DNA of 64,000 nt from Gemmatimonadota bacterium (GTDB lineage Bacteria; Gemmatimonadota; Gemmatimonadetes; Gemmatimonadales; Gemmatimonadaceae), in assembly GCA_021299375.1 (NCBI GenBank), contig JAJTGR010000012.1, forward strand, positions 1 through 64,000, in the 5' to 3' direction. Below, one piece after another: positions 18,138 to 27,619 of this stretch. The translations under genes and the position numbers were made by a program. The notes beneath the pieces were generated by a model, which did not search any database, was not told the origin of the DNA, and saw only the letters and a program-made list of their open reading frames with translations. Each line of letters opens with the position of its first letter. Positions within the stretch are counted from its first letter, which is position 1.

Positions 18138-19496
18138 ATGCTTGCCGACGCTCCGTTGACTGCAGAACCAGCCCTGACCTTCGGGACCATTTCGGTCCGC
18201 TTGCTCTTCGTGCTGTTGCTGGTGCTGCTCAATGCGTTCTTCGTGGCCGCCGAGTTCGCCCTGGTCGCCGTGCGGCGCAGCCGCATCGATCAGATGGCGG
18301 CCGACGGCGACGGCAAGGCCATGGTTGTCCAGCGGGCGCTCGCCCAGCTCGACCGGTACATCTCCGGCACGCAGCTCGGCATCACCCTGGCCTCGCTCGC
18401 CCTCGGTTGGATTGGCGAACCCGCCGTCGCCGTGCTGGTGGACAAGGCCCTGCGGCTCGTGGGCATCACGCCGGCGCCGGGCGCCGTGCACACCGGTGCC
18501 GGAATCGCGGTGGCCTTCCTGGTGATCACGTTCCTGCACATCGTGCTTGGCGAGCTCGCCCCCAAGTCCATTGCCCTGGCCAAGCCGGAGTCGGTGAGTC
18601 GATGGGTCGCCCGGCCGCTGATGCTCTTCTCCAAGGCCATGTCGCCATTCATCAGCTTCCTGAACGGCACGGCCAACCGCATGCTCGCCCTCGTGGGGAT
18701 CGAGCCCGCCTCCGAAGGCGGACATGTGCACAGCCCCGAAGAGCTGCGCCTGCTGGTGATGCAGGCGCGGGCCCACGGCACCCTCGACGAGTCCGACTCG
18801 GCCATGCTCGCCGGCGTGTTCGATTTCCACAACAAGCGGGCACTGGACGTGATGCGACCGCGGACGGACATGGTGGCCATCGCCGAAGATGTCGATCGCG
18901 ATGAACTCGCGGAGATCCTGCGCCGGGAGCGGTACTCGCGCTATCCGGTCTACCGGGATACGGCCGACGACATCGTGGGGGTCTTCCTCGCCAAGGATTT
19001 CTGGCTCGCCGAACATCCGGAGACGTTCGAGCTGCGAGCGGTCCTGCGGGAACCGCTCTTCGTGCCGGCCACACGGGCAGCCGAACGGGTGCTCGACGAC
19101 CTGCGTCGGACCCGCGCACACCTCGCCGTGGTGCTCGACGAGTACGGTGGGACGGCGGGCATCGTGACGATGGAAGATCTGGTGGAGGAGGTGATCGGCG
19201 ACATCGCGGACGAGTACGATCCGCTCTCGCGTGACGCCCTGTTGTTCGACGGGGTGCTCGAACTGGCAGGGTCCATGTCGCTCGTCGACGTGCGCTCTGA
19301 TCACAAGTTGCCCATTCCCGACGGCGACTGGAGTACGCTGGGCGGCTATGCCTTTGCCGCGCTCGGCCGGCTTCCGCGCGTTGGCGATCGGGTGACGTAT
19401 CCCGGAGGTGAGTTGGAAGTCGTCGCGATGGACGGCCGGCGCGTGGCGGCACTTCGCGTACACCGCCGCGCCGACATCGAGGAGGTTCGTACATGA
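18138..19496 (+). CDS. CNNM/CorC-HlyC family transporter with CBS domains
   Basis: LNAFFVAAEFALVAVRRSRIDQ, QLGITLASLALGWIGEPA, VLDEYGGTAGIVTMEDLVEEVIGDI. Confidence 0.92.
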   Translation: MLADAPLTAEPALTFGTISVRLLFVLLLVLLNAFFVAAEFALVAVRRSRIDQMAADGDGKAMVVQRALAQLDRYISGTQLGITLASLALGWIGEPAVAVLVDKALRLVGITPAPGAVHTGAGIAVAFLVITFLHIVLGELAPKSIALAKPESVSRWVARPLMLFSKAMSPFISFLNGTANRMLALVGIEPASEGGHVHSPEELRLLVMQARAHGTLDESDSAMLAGVFDFHNKRALDVMRPRTDMVAIAEDVDRDELAEILRRERYSRYPVYRDTADDIVGVFLAKDFWLAEHPETFELRAVLREPLFVPATRAAERVLDDLRRTRAHLAVVLDEYGGTAGIVTMEDLVEEVIGDIADEYDPLSRDALLFDGVLELAGSMSLVDVRSDHKLPIPDGDWSTLGGYAFAALGRLPRVGDRVTYPGGELEVVAMDGRRVAALRVHRRADIEEVRT

Positions 19497-20302
19497 TGAC
19501 CATGAGGCGGTGGTGGCTCGGTCCCGCAGTGTTCGGCGCGGCCTTTGCCTGCGGCGCGACGGCCGACAACGCTCCCCGTACCGCCGGGCGGGTCGCCCTC
19601 GCCATCGGCCAGGATACGATCGGCCCCGCTGCGGCGCCGGGGGCGCCGGCGCAGGCGTTTCCCGCGCCCTCTCGCCCGGTCGCCGATATTGTCGCCCCAC
19701 GCTGGACCGCCGAGGCACTCCGTGATGACGCCGGCGAGTTTGCGCGGGTCGTGCGGCTCGCCAAGATCAGGGCGGGCATGCAGGTCGCAGACATCGGCGC
19801 CGGCGACGGCTACTATGTGGCGCGCCTGTCGCCGCTGGTGGGAGCCACAGGGCGGGTCTTTGGGCAGGATATCATCCCCGACTATCTCACGCTGCTGCAG
19901 CGGCGTGTGCGCCGGGAGGCCTTGGCGAACGTACAGGTAGTCGCCGGTGACCCGCACGACCCGCGCCTACCCGCGAAGAGCGTGGATGTCGCCCTCATGA
20001 TCCACATGTACCACGAGATCGAGCAACCGTACGCCTTGCTGTGGAATCTCGCCACGGCGATGCGCCCTGGTGGGACGCTGGTGATCCTCGACCTCGAGCG
20101 CCCCACCTATGGCCACGGGACGCCCCCCGACCTGCTGCGGTGCGAACTGCGGACCGTGGGCTACCGCGAACGCTCGTTCACCCGTACGGCCCTCGAGGAG
20201 TACGTGGCGGTGTTCGAGGCACCGGACAGCCTGTCTCGTCCGACCCCCGAGGCGATCACGGCGGCCCGCCGGCGCACGCCCTGCCTGGCACCTCGGGAGT
20301 GA
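19493..20302 (+). CDS. Exported/lipoprotein-like SAM-dependent methyltransferase-fold protein
   Basis: Signal-like MMTMRRWWLGPAVFGAAFAC, then VADIGAGDGYYVARLSP and DVALMIHMYHEI. Confidence 0.8.
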   Translation: MMTMRRWWLGPAVFGAAFACGATADNAPRTAGRVALAIGQDTIGPAAAPGAPAQAFPAPSRPVADIVAPRWTAEALRDDAGEFARVVRLAKIRAGMQVADIGAGDGYYVARLSPLVGATGRVFGQDIIPDYLTLLQRRVRREALANVQVVAGDPHDPRLPAKSVDVALMIHMYHEIEQPYALLWNLATAMRPGGTLVILDLERPTYGHGTPPDLLRCELRTVGYRERSFTRTALEEYVAVFEAPDSLSRPTPEAITAARRRTPCLAPRE

Positions 20303-20316
20303 GTCCGAGAGGGTCC

Positions 20317-20760
20317 ATGCCTGACCGGTCCGAGTACGAGGCGCTCGATGTGGCGCCCGGCGTGCGCATCCCGCTTGCCGAGCTGGAGATTCAGGCGATC
20401 GGCGGCGGTGGGCCAGGCGGACAGCATGTGAATCGGAGCGCCACACGGATTGCGCTGCAGTGGAACGTGCGGACGACCCGGGCGCTCCACGACGAGCAGC
20501 GGGCTCGCGTGCTCGACAAGCTGGCGGCCCGCCTCGACAGCAACGGCGCCGTGCGCATTGTGGCCGGCGAGTTCCGCAGCCAGCAGCAGAACCGTCGCGC
20601 GGCACTGGACCGCCTGCGCCAGCTGGTGTCGCGGGCACTGATCGTACCCCGCCCGCGGAAGGCCACCCGACCGTCTCGCGGCGCGGTGGAAGAGCGGCTC
20701 AACGCCAAGCGGCAACGTGCCCAGACCAAGCAGCAGCGCCGACGCGGCCACGAAGACTGA
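20317..20760 (+). CDS. arfB: RF-1 domain peptidyl-tRNA hydrolase (ArfB/YaeJ-like)
   Basis: GGGGPGGQHVNRSATRIAL GGQ motif and basic C-terminal tail. Confidence 0.9.
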   Translation: MPDRSEYEALDVAPGVRIPLAELEIQAIGGGGPGGQHVNRSATRIALQWNVRTTRALHDEQRARVLDKLAARLDSNGAVRIVAGEFRSQQQNRRAALDRLRQLVSRALIVPRPRKATRPSRGAVEERLNAKRQRAQTKQQRRRGHED

Positions 20761-20785
20761 GGGCGCATCGCGCTGCCCCGAGCAT

Positions 20786-20799
20786 GGGGCGCGCGCCCC
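20786..20799. terminator. GC palindrome between convergent genes, possible bidirectional terminator
   Basis: GGGGCGCGCGCCCC. Confidence 0.45.
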
Positions 20800-20819
20800 A
20801 AGGCTCGCAGCGAGGGTCG

Positions 20820-21542
20820 TCAGAACGCGATGATGTTCACGCCTGCGTAATAGGTGACGAAGTCGGCGCGGCCGCGCGCCGGGATGGCCGGGCGATTGCT
20901 CTGGAAGGCTTCCCGGACGCGATCGTCGGTGAGGTAGCGCACGTCATCGTGACGCAGGTAGCGGGCACCGACGTCGAGACGTACCGGACGCCGACCGTTC
21001 GTGACACGCAGGTAGGCCCCGACCGCCCCGCCGTACGCCCATACGGCGTCACTGGAATTGGTGGTACTCGCAAACGGGGTGTTCGTGTTCTGCGAGCCCT
21101 CGACGGTGCTTTCCGTCCAGAACACCGAAAACCCGCCGAGCGCCGTTGCGTACGGAGTGAAGCGCCCCGACGGCCCCAGCAGCTGCGGGCCGCCGACCAC
21201 CGACACGATGTTGCTCGATGTCCGAAGGTCGAGTTGGATCAGGCCGCCCGTGCCCGCCAGCGGAATGCGCCGTCGGGTGTTGGCGTACGTCACGAACGAG
21301 AAGTCGCCGCGCAGGTTGACGATCCCATTGCCATCGAGCGCGCCGAGCACGTACCCGCCGAGACCGAATCCATTGTCGGTGTTGCGGCCAAAGTCGCCTC
21401 TCGGCTCGGTGACCTGCAGGTGGAGGCCGGCCGATCCGCGCCCGGAGGGAGGGCTCGACGGAGTGTTCTGCGCCGCGAGCCACGTCGGCAGCGACAGGAG
21501 CGGGGCCGCCACGGCGGCGGCCAGGTAGATGAGGGCGCGCAT
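20820..21542 (-). CDS. Outer-membrane beta-barrel-like protein
   Basis: MRALIYLAAAVAAPLLSLPTWLAAQ signal peptide, alternating barrel-like strands, C-terminal aromatic. Confidence 0.7.
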   Translation of the reverse strand: MRALIYLAAAVAAPLLSLPTWLAAQNTPSSPPSGRGSAGLHLQVTEPRGDFGRNTDNGFGLGGYVLGALDGNGIVNLRGDFSFVTYANTRRRIPLAGTGGLIQLDLRTSSNIVSVVGGPQLLGPSGRFTPYATALGGFSVFWTESTVEGSQNTNTPFASTTNSSDAVWAYGGAVGAYLRVTNGRRPVRLDVGARYLRHDDVRYLTDDRVREAFQSNRPAIPARGRADFVTYYAGVNIIAF

Positions 21543-21677
21543 GGCATGTTGTACGCACGGCGCGGCGAAAAGTGTCACCGCGGGGGGGCAGCGTCTCCCG
21601 CCTGAGCCCAAACCAGCACGATGAACACGCCGACACCTTGAATCCCGAGCAGAGATGTCGTAGTTGTTCGGGTTATC

Positions 21678-22130
21678 ATGCCGCGCCCGGCCCGCCACCG
21701 CCCGTTCCTGCTCGCGCTCCTTTTGGGAGTGCTGGTTGCGGCGTGGCGACCAGCCGAGGCGGCCACGACGGTGGCGGCGACGACAGAGCCGGCCAGTCGC
21801 CCCGATTGGCCGAGCGTCGCGGGACTGCCCGTGGCCGCCGTACGCGAAGTCGACGGGCTGGCGCCCGCGGCGCCGACGCACCGCCAGCCGGCCGCTCAGG
21901 TGAGCGTCGCGTCGCGTACCCGGGCACGGTGCTGGTACCGCGGCCCGGCACGGCGTAGCGGCCGCTCTGCCGAGTGTGGCGCCGGTGCCTCGGCGTTGCC
22001 GGGAAGCATTCCGCCGTGCGCCGCGTTCTCTGGAGGGGGGCAGTGCGGCATCCGCGGCTGCCGGTGTCTCGACACCGACACGGGTTCTCTCGGGGCGGTG
22101 TCGTCTCGCGCCCCGCCGTCGCACCACTGA
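21678..22130 (+). CDS. Possible small exported Cys-containing protein upstream of the ABC exporter (doubtful ORF)
   Basis: 150 aa; MPRPARHRPFLLALLLGVLVAAWRPAEA signal-like start; no clear RBS. Confidence 0.3.
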   Translation: MPRPARHRPFLLALLLGVLVAAWRPAEAATTVAATTEPASRPDWPSVAGLPVAAVREVDGLAPAAPTHRQPAAQVSVASRTRARCWYRGPARRSGRSAECGAGASALPGSIPPCAAFSGGGQCGIRGCRCLDTDTGSLGAVSSRAPPSHH

Positions 22131-22191
22131 GCCGCAAGGACGCGGTTTCGTTGCGTCACCGCCGTCAGGCGGCGTACCCCGCGTGCGGTCG

Positions 22192-24471
22192 ATGAGCGAT
22201 GTCGTCGCCGCCCACCCAAGCCACTCCTCCGTCATTCGACCCGCGCGCATGTCCGCACAGGCTACCCGCGTCAATCAGCTCGTTGCAGCCGCCCTCGGCC
22301 TGGAAGTCGATCAGGCCCGGTGGCGCGTCCTCACCCGCCAGATCTCGGTCGACGCGCCGCTTGCCGAGCGCGTCCGATCGATTGGGGGGGCCGTGGACAT
22401 CGGTTACCTCGATCGCGTCCTTTCGCCCGCGGAGTTCCGACAGGCGATTGTCGATCGGCAATTGCCGCTGGTGCTCGTCACCGCGGATGGCGCACAGGCG
22501 CTTGTCCTGTGGTGTACTGACGACGAGCGGCTCGAAGCACGTCTGATTGCCCGCGACGGCGAGGAAGAGCGCCTCGAGGCGGCGGAGTCCGACTTTGCGG
22601 ACATGGTGTGGCGACGGACCGGTACCACCGGCAGCGCGACCGTGCTCGCCCCCATGGCCCTGCGCCCATCGGCCAGCGAACGGGGCGACACCGTGCCACA
22701 CAGCCCCGTGGGCCCCGAGACGGGCGATGGCGAGCCGGTCCACCGCACGCCGGTGGAACGCACCCTGTCGATGATGGCGCGCGAGCGGCGGGAGATCCTC
22801 ACGGTCTTCTTCTACGCCACGCTTTCCGGCGGCCTGAGCCTCATCCTGCCACTCGCCGTCGGCGGCATCGTGCAACTGGTGCAGGGCCGGCTGTTCCTGC
22901 AGCCGGTGGTGGTGCTCATCTCGTTCGTCATTCTCGGCACCATCGTGGCTGGCGTCATCCAGGTGGGCATCCTGAAGGTGGTCGAGCGCATCCAGCAGCG
23001 AGTCTTCGCGCGGATGGCGCTGGAATTCGCGTTCCGGGTGCCTCGCCTGAGGTATGCGGCCTCGCTCGAGTCGAACCTGCCGGAACAGATGAACCGGCTG
23101 TTCGAGGCGGTGGTGATTCAGAAGGGCATCCAGAAACTGCTCATCGACGTGCCCACGGCGCTGCTCACGATCGCCTTCGGCCTGATCCTGCTGACGGTCT
23201 ACAGTCCGTGGTTTTCGGTGTTCGCGGTGGCGGTGGTGTTCATTCTCTACCTGATCATTCGCTGGACCGGACCGGAGGGGCTGCGCACCTCGATCGTGGA
23301 GTCGAAGTACAAGTACAAGGCCGTGCACTGGCTCGAGGAACTGGCGCGTGCCTTCCATGCCTTCAAGTATGCCGGCGACTCCACCTTGCCGGTCGAGCGC
23401 ATGGATGACGTCATCACTGGCTACCTCAAGTACCGCAAGAAGCACTTCGCGGTACTCGTCAAGCAGACGATCGCGCTCATCGGCTTCAAGACCTTCATCA
23501 CCGCCGCCGTCCTGATTCTCGGTGCCACGCTGGTACAGACCAATCGCCTGCTGCTGGGGCAGTTCGTGGCCGCCGAAGTCGTGATCGTCACGGTGCTCGT
23601 CGGCGTCGAAAAGCTCATCACGAGCCTGGCCACGGTCTACGATGTCCTCACCTCGGTCGACAAGGTCGGTCACGTGACCGACCTGCCGCTCGAGGGGCGT
23701 GGGGGGCTCGCACCGGTCCACAGGCCGGGCATCGGCATCGCCATCGAGACGCGGGACCTGCGCTACCGGTATCCGAGCGCGCCGTCGGCATCGGTCGACG
23801 GGGTGTCCGTGCGCATCGAACCCGGCCAGCGCGTGGCACTCATGGGCTTCGACGGATCGGGGCGCAGCACCCTGCTCAAGCTGCTCGGTGGCCTGATGGA
23901 CGACTACGACGGAACGATTCGCTTCGATGGCATCACGCTGCGGGACCTCGACCGCCCCGCCATGCGGGCCCGGATCGGCCAGATGCTGTCGTGGACCGAC
24001 CTGTTCGATGGCACCATCGAGGAGAACATCTCGGTCGGGCGAGCGCACATCACCCCGACGGACGTGCGCGAGGCGCTCGACGCGCTACACCTCACCGATG
24101 AAATCCAGCATCTGCCGCAGGGCATCCAGACGGAGCTCACCAATGGTGGCCGCTCGCTGCCGTCGCACCTCTCCAACAAACTGCTCATCGCGCAGGGCAT
24201 CGTGGGCAACCCGCGGCTGGTGGTGCTGGACGATTTCTTCCAGAACCTCGACGCGGCATCGCGGACGCTGATCATCCGCATGCTGACCGAACGGGCGCGC
24301 CCGTGGACGGTGCTGGCCGTCTCACATGACCCGCAACTCCTCGCCGCGTTCGACCGCGTCCTCGTGGTTGATAATGGCCGCATTGTTCGCGACGGGTCCT
24401 TCGAGGACGTGCGCCGTGACCCGCTCTGCCGAAACTTGCTGCACGAATCCCTTGGTCTCACCGGAGCCTGA
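22192..24471 (+). CDS. ABC exporter, type I secretion-like permease/ATPase with non-canonical NBD motifs
   Basis: About 180-aa N-terminal domain, TM domain, NBD with GFDGSGRST, LPSHL, LVVLDD, VSHD; first gene of an ABC-HlyD-TolC operon. Confidence 0.85.
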   Translation: MSDVVAAHPSHSSVIRPARMSAQATRVNQLVAAALGLEVDQARWRVLTRQISVDAPLAERVRSIGGAVDIGYLDRVLSPAEFRQAIVDRQLPLVLVTADGAQALVLWCTDDERLEARLIARDGEEERLEAAESDFADMVWRRTGTTGSATVLAPMALRPSASERGDTVPHSPVGPETGDGEPVHRTPVERTLSMMARERREILTVFFYATLSGGLSLILPLAVGGIVQLVQGRLFLQPVVVLISFVILGTIVAGVIQVGILKVVERIQQRVFARMALEFAFRVPRLRYAASLESNLPEQMNRLFEAVVIQKGIQKLLIDVPTALLTIAFGLILLTVYSPWFSVFAVAVVFILYLIIRWTGPEGLRTSIVESKYKYKAVHWLEELARAFHAFKYAGDSTLPVERMDDVITGYLKYRKKHFAVLVKQTIALIGFKTFITAAVLILGATLVQTNRLLLGQFVAAEVVIVTVLVGVEKLITSLATVYDVLTSVDKVGHVTDLPLEGRGGLAPVHRPGIGIAIETRDLRYRYPSAPSASVDGVSVRIEPGQRVALMGFDGSGRSTLLKLLGGLMDDYDGTIRFDGITLRDLDRPAMRARIGQMLSWTDLFDGTIEENISVGRAHITPTDVREALDALHLTDEIQHLPQGIQTELTNGGRSLPSHLSNKLLIAQGIVGNPRLVVLDDFFQNLDAASRTLIIRMLTERARPWTVLAVSHDPQLLAAFDRVLVVDNGRIVRDGSFEDVRRDPLCRNLLHESLGLTGA

Positions 24472-24474
24472 CCC

Positions 24475-25827
24475 ATGGCCAACTCCGATCTCGATATCGA
24501 GCGCGAGCTCAAGCACCTGCCCCTCGAGACCACCGCGCTGCTCGGCACGGCCGACGCCGGTCGGATCGTGGCGCGGTGGCTGATCGGCATTCTCGTTGCC
24601 CTGGTCATCATCCTCTTCCTGCCATGGCAGCAGAACGTGCAAGGCACGGGCCTCGTCACGGCGCTCAACCCGGCTGACCGTCCACAACAGTTGCAGAGCC
24701 GGATCGACGGGCGTATCGAAGCCTGGTATGTGCAGGAAGGGCAGTTCGTGAACAAGGGCGACACCATCGTGCGCATCTCGGAAATCAAGGAGGAGTACCT
24801 CAACCCGAACGTGCTGGCGCTGACCAGCGCGCAGCAGTCGGCAAAGGAGACCGCGATCAGCGAGAAGCTCAACAAGGCCGCCGCCCTGGCACTGCAGATC
24901 GACCAGCTCGAACAGCAGCGGGAGTTCAAGCTGCAGCAGACGCGCAACAAGGTGCTGCAGTACCAGGCCGAGGTGCGCCAGGCCACGCTGGAGGATTCCG
25001 TGGCGCGCGATCAGCTGCGTCGTCGGGAACGGCTGTTCCGCGACTCGCTCGGCCTCGTGTCGGTGAACGACCTGCAGGCGTTCCAGGTGCGCGCGCAGTC
25101 GGCGGCCGCCAAGCTGATCGAAAAGCAGCAGATGCTGGCGATCACGGAGACCGACCTTGCCAGCATTCCGGTGGAGTACGGCGAGAAGATCGCCAAGACC
25201 CGCTCCGACCGTGCCGCCACGCTGTCGGAGGTGAGCGAGGGGCGATCCGACGTGGCCAAGCTGCGCGACAAGGTCGGGGCCCTGACGGTGCGCAACACCT
25301 TTTACGTGATCGAGGCGCCGCAGGACGGCTACGTGGTGCGGGCTTCGGCGACGGGACAGGGGGAGATCGTAAAGGCCGGAGCCCCGGTGGTGACGCTGCA
25401 GCCGGCGCGCCCCAGCAAGGCCGTCGAGCTGTACGTCAAGCCCATGGATGTCGCGCTGCTCAAGCCCGGCCGCCACGTGCGTGTCTTTTTCGATGGCTGG
25501 CCGGCGCTCCAGATCTCCGGCTGGCCGCAGGTGGCGGTGGGGACGTTCGGGGCGACGGTGGCAGTCATCGACCAGTTCCCGAGTGCCGATGGCCGCTTCC
25601 GCGTGCTCCTGGTACCCGACACCACGCATGACGAACCGTGGCCCGCCCAGCTGCGCCTCGGGACGGGCGCCGAAGGGTGGGCCATGCTCGACAATGTCAC
25701 GGTCGGCTGGGAAATCTGGCGCCAGCTCAACGGCTTCCCGCTTTCCATCAAGGCCGGCGATGCCCTGCCCGCAGACGCCGTCGCCGGCGACAAGGGCGGC
25801 GACAAGGATGGCGGAGGCAAGAAGTGA
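24475..25827 (+). CDS. HlyD-family membrane fusion protein
   Basis: One N-terminal TM, IEAWYVQEGQFVNKGDTIVRI, coiled coil, IEAPQDGYVVRASATGQGEIVKAGAPVVTL. Confidence 0.9.
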   Translation: MANSDLDIERELKHLPLETTALLGTADAGRIVARWLIGILVALVIILFLPWQQNVQGTGLVTALNPADRPQQLQSRIDGRIEAWYVQEGQFVNKGDTIVRISEIKEEYLNPNVLALTSAQQSAKETAISEKLNKAAALALQIDQLEQQREFKLQQTRNKVLQYQAEVRQATLEDSVARDQLRRRERLFRDSLGLVSVNDLQAFQVRAQSAAAKLIEKQQMLAITETDLASIPVEYGEKIAKTRSDRAATLSEVSEGRSDVAKLRDKVGALTVRNTFYVIEAPQDGYVVRASATGQGEIVKAGAPVVTLQPARPSKAVELYVKPMDVALLKPGRHVRVFFDGWPALQISGWPQVAVGTFGATVAVIDQFPSADGRFRVLLVPDTTHDEPWPAQLRLGTGAEGWAMLDNVTVGWEIWRQLNGFPLSIKAGDALPADAVAGDKGGDKDGGGKK

Positions 25828-27317
25828 CGCGCCGCAGCCTGGCGATCGCCGTCGCCGGCGCGCTGGGCGTGGCGAGTACCGGCCACGCCCAGGCACGCTC
25901 GCGACTCGACAGTGCCATGATCCGCACGAGTGCGCTCATCGGCACGCGCGTCGACACGAGTGGCGCACCGTTTGCGTTTCCCGCCTTCGTGGACGTCATC
26001 CTCGCCAACCATCCGGTCGCCCAACAGGCCCGGCTGGTTGCTGAACAGGCGCGGGCCGAGTTGCGCACGGCGTGGGGCGCGTTCGACCCCAAGCTCACCG
26101 CCACGTGGGATCAGAAGCGGTCCGGGGGCACGGAGTATTTCAAGTACTTCGACGCCGAGATGAAGATTCCGCTCCCCATCGGGGCCGATGTCACCCTCGC
26201 GTTCGATCGGACCATGGGGCGCTACGTCAACCCGGAGCGGGGGACGGCAAGCAACGGAACCTTCTCGGCGGGCATCTCCATTCCCCTGGGGCAGCGCCTC
26301 ATCACCGATGAGCGACGGACGGCGCTGCAATTGGCGCGCGCCGCTCGTGATGCGGGCGAAGCCGAGCGCACGGGCATCCTCAACAAGCTGCTGTTTTCGG
26401 CCGCCAAGGACTACGGGGCGTGGTACGAGACGTGGCGACGGCGCGCCATCGCGCAGGAGGGCGAAGCCCTTGCGGCCTTCCGGCTGCAGGCGGTCCGAGC
26501 CAGGGTGGCCAACGGCGAAAGCGCGCCGATCGACACGGTCGAGGCCTTGCTCGAACTGCAGCGGCGCGAGGTCACGCGCTTCGAAGCGGAGGCCTCGTTT
26601 TATGTCGCCACCCTCAATCTGACGGCGTACCTGTGGGACGTCGAAGGGCGTCCGGCCCCGCTGCCGGGGGTGGTGAAGCCGGTGCTGCTGGGCTTCGAGC
26701 GAGGCGGGCTCGATTCGACCCGACTCGCGGGACTGCTCGAGACGGCGACCACCCGGAACCCTGACTTGCTGAAGGTGCAGGCCAAGGTCCAGCAGGCGGA
26801 GGCGGACCGGCTGTTCGCGACGCAGGGGCTGCTCCCCTTTGCCGAGGCGAAGCTGTCCGGGCTTGGCGAGCGAGGGAACACCGAGGCGTTCTTCGATCGT
26901 GCCCGGCTGGACGACAACTACAAGGCCGGGCTGACGATCTCGACGCCGCTCCTGTTGCTGAAGGAGCGCGGCAAGTTCTCGTCGACCGGGGCCAAGCTCG
27001 AGTTCCAGCAGTTCGAGCGGGAGCGCCTGCGGCGGGACGTGGAGTTCGACGTCCGGGCGGCGATCTTCGACCTCGCAAACCTCGATCGGCTCCTCGACCG
27101 GCAGGCGGCCAACGTCCGTAACGCCCGCTTGCTGCGTGACGCCGAGCAGATCCGCTTCGAGAATGGCGAGAGCACCCTGCTCATCCTCAACCTGCGCGAG
27201 CGCCTGGTGCTCGAGGAGGCGACCAAGCTCGCCGCGCTGGAGGCGAAGGTGGCCTCGGCCCGGGGGGCGCTGGCGCTCGCCACCGGAGACCGGGCATTAC
27301 TGACCATCGGGCGCTAG
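25824..27317 (+). CDS. TolC-family outer-membrane efflux protein
   Basis: GTG start overlapping HlyD stop; signal peptide; TolC-like repeats. Confidence 0.88.
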   Translation: MTRRSLAIAVAGALGVASTGHAQARSRLDSAMIRTSALIGTRVDTSGAPFAFPAFVDVILANHPVAQQARLVAEQARAELRTAWGAFDPKLTATWDQKRSGGTEYFKYFDAEMKIPLPIGADVTLAFDRTMGRYVNPERGTASNGTFSAGISIPLGQRLITDERRTALQLARAARDAGEAERTGILNKLLFSAAKDYGAWYETWRRRAIAQEGEALAAFRLQAVRARVANGESAPIDTVEALLELQRREVTRFEAEASFYVATLNLTAYLWDVEGRPAPLPGVVKPVLLGFERGGLDSTRLAGLLETATTRNPDLLKVQAKVQQAEADRLFATQGLLPFAEAKLSGLGERGNTEAFFDRARLDDNYKAGLTISTPLLLLKERGKFSSTGAKLEFQQFERERLRRDVEFDVRAAIFDLANLDRLLDRQAANVRNARLLRDAEQIRFENGESTLLILNLRERLVLEEATKLAALEAKVASARGALALATGDRALLTIGR

Positions 27318-27325
27318 CTTTCGGC

Positions 27326-27619
27326 ATGGCCAACGACGACCGGTGGGACGACGCGGACGAGGGACTCGACGACGCGCTCCTCGACGACGAGTTCCCGCTG
27401 GGCGACGGCGTCGCCGATCTCTCCGGCGAGGTTCACTGTCCGTACTGTGGGGAGGCCGTGGAGATCACCCTCGATCCGGGCTCGGGGTCGAGCCAGCAGT
27501 ACATCGAGGACTGCCAGGTGTGCTGCCGTCCGTGGGTGGTGTCGGTGAGCTACGACGAGGATGGGACAGCGCACGTGTACGTCGACCCCAGCGATGACCA
27601 CGACGAGCACGATGACTGA
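27326..27619 (+). CDS. CPXCG-motif cysteine-rich protein
   Basis: VHCPYCGEAVEITLDPGSGSSQQYIEDCQVCCRPW. Confidence 0.85.
   Translation: MANDDRWDDADEGLDDALLDDEFPLGDGVADLSGEVHCPYCGEAVEITLDPGSGSSQQYIEDCQVCCRPWVVSVSYDEDGTAHVYVDPSDDHDEHDD

Noticed and set aside
17121-19718. 865-aa minus-strand ORF
   Set aside because: Opposes the CNNM/CorC gene and is out of frame with the PilS-like kinase; no recognisable domain.
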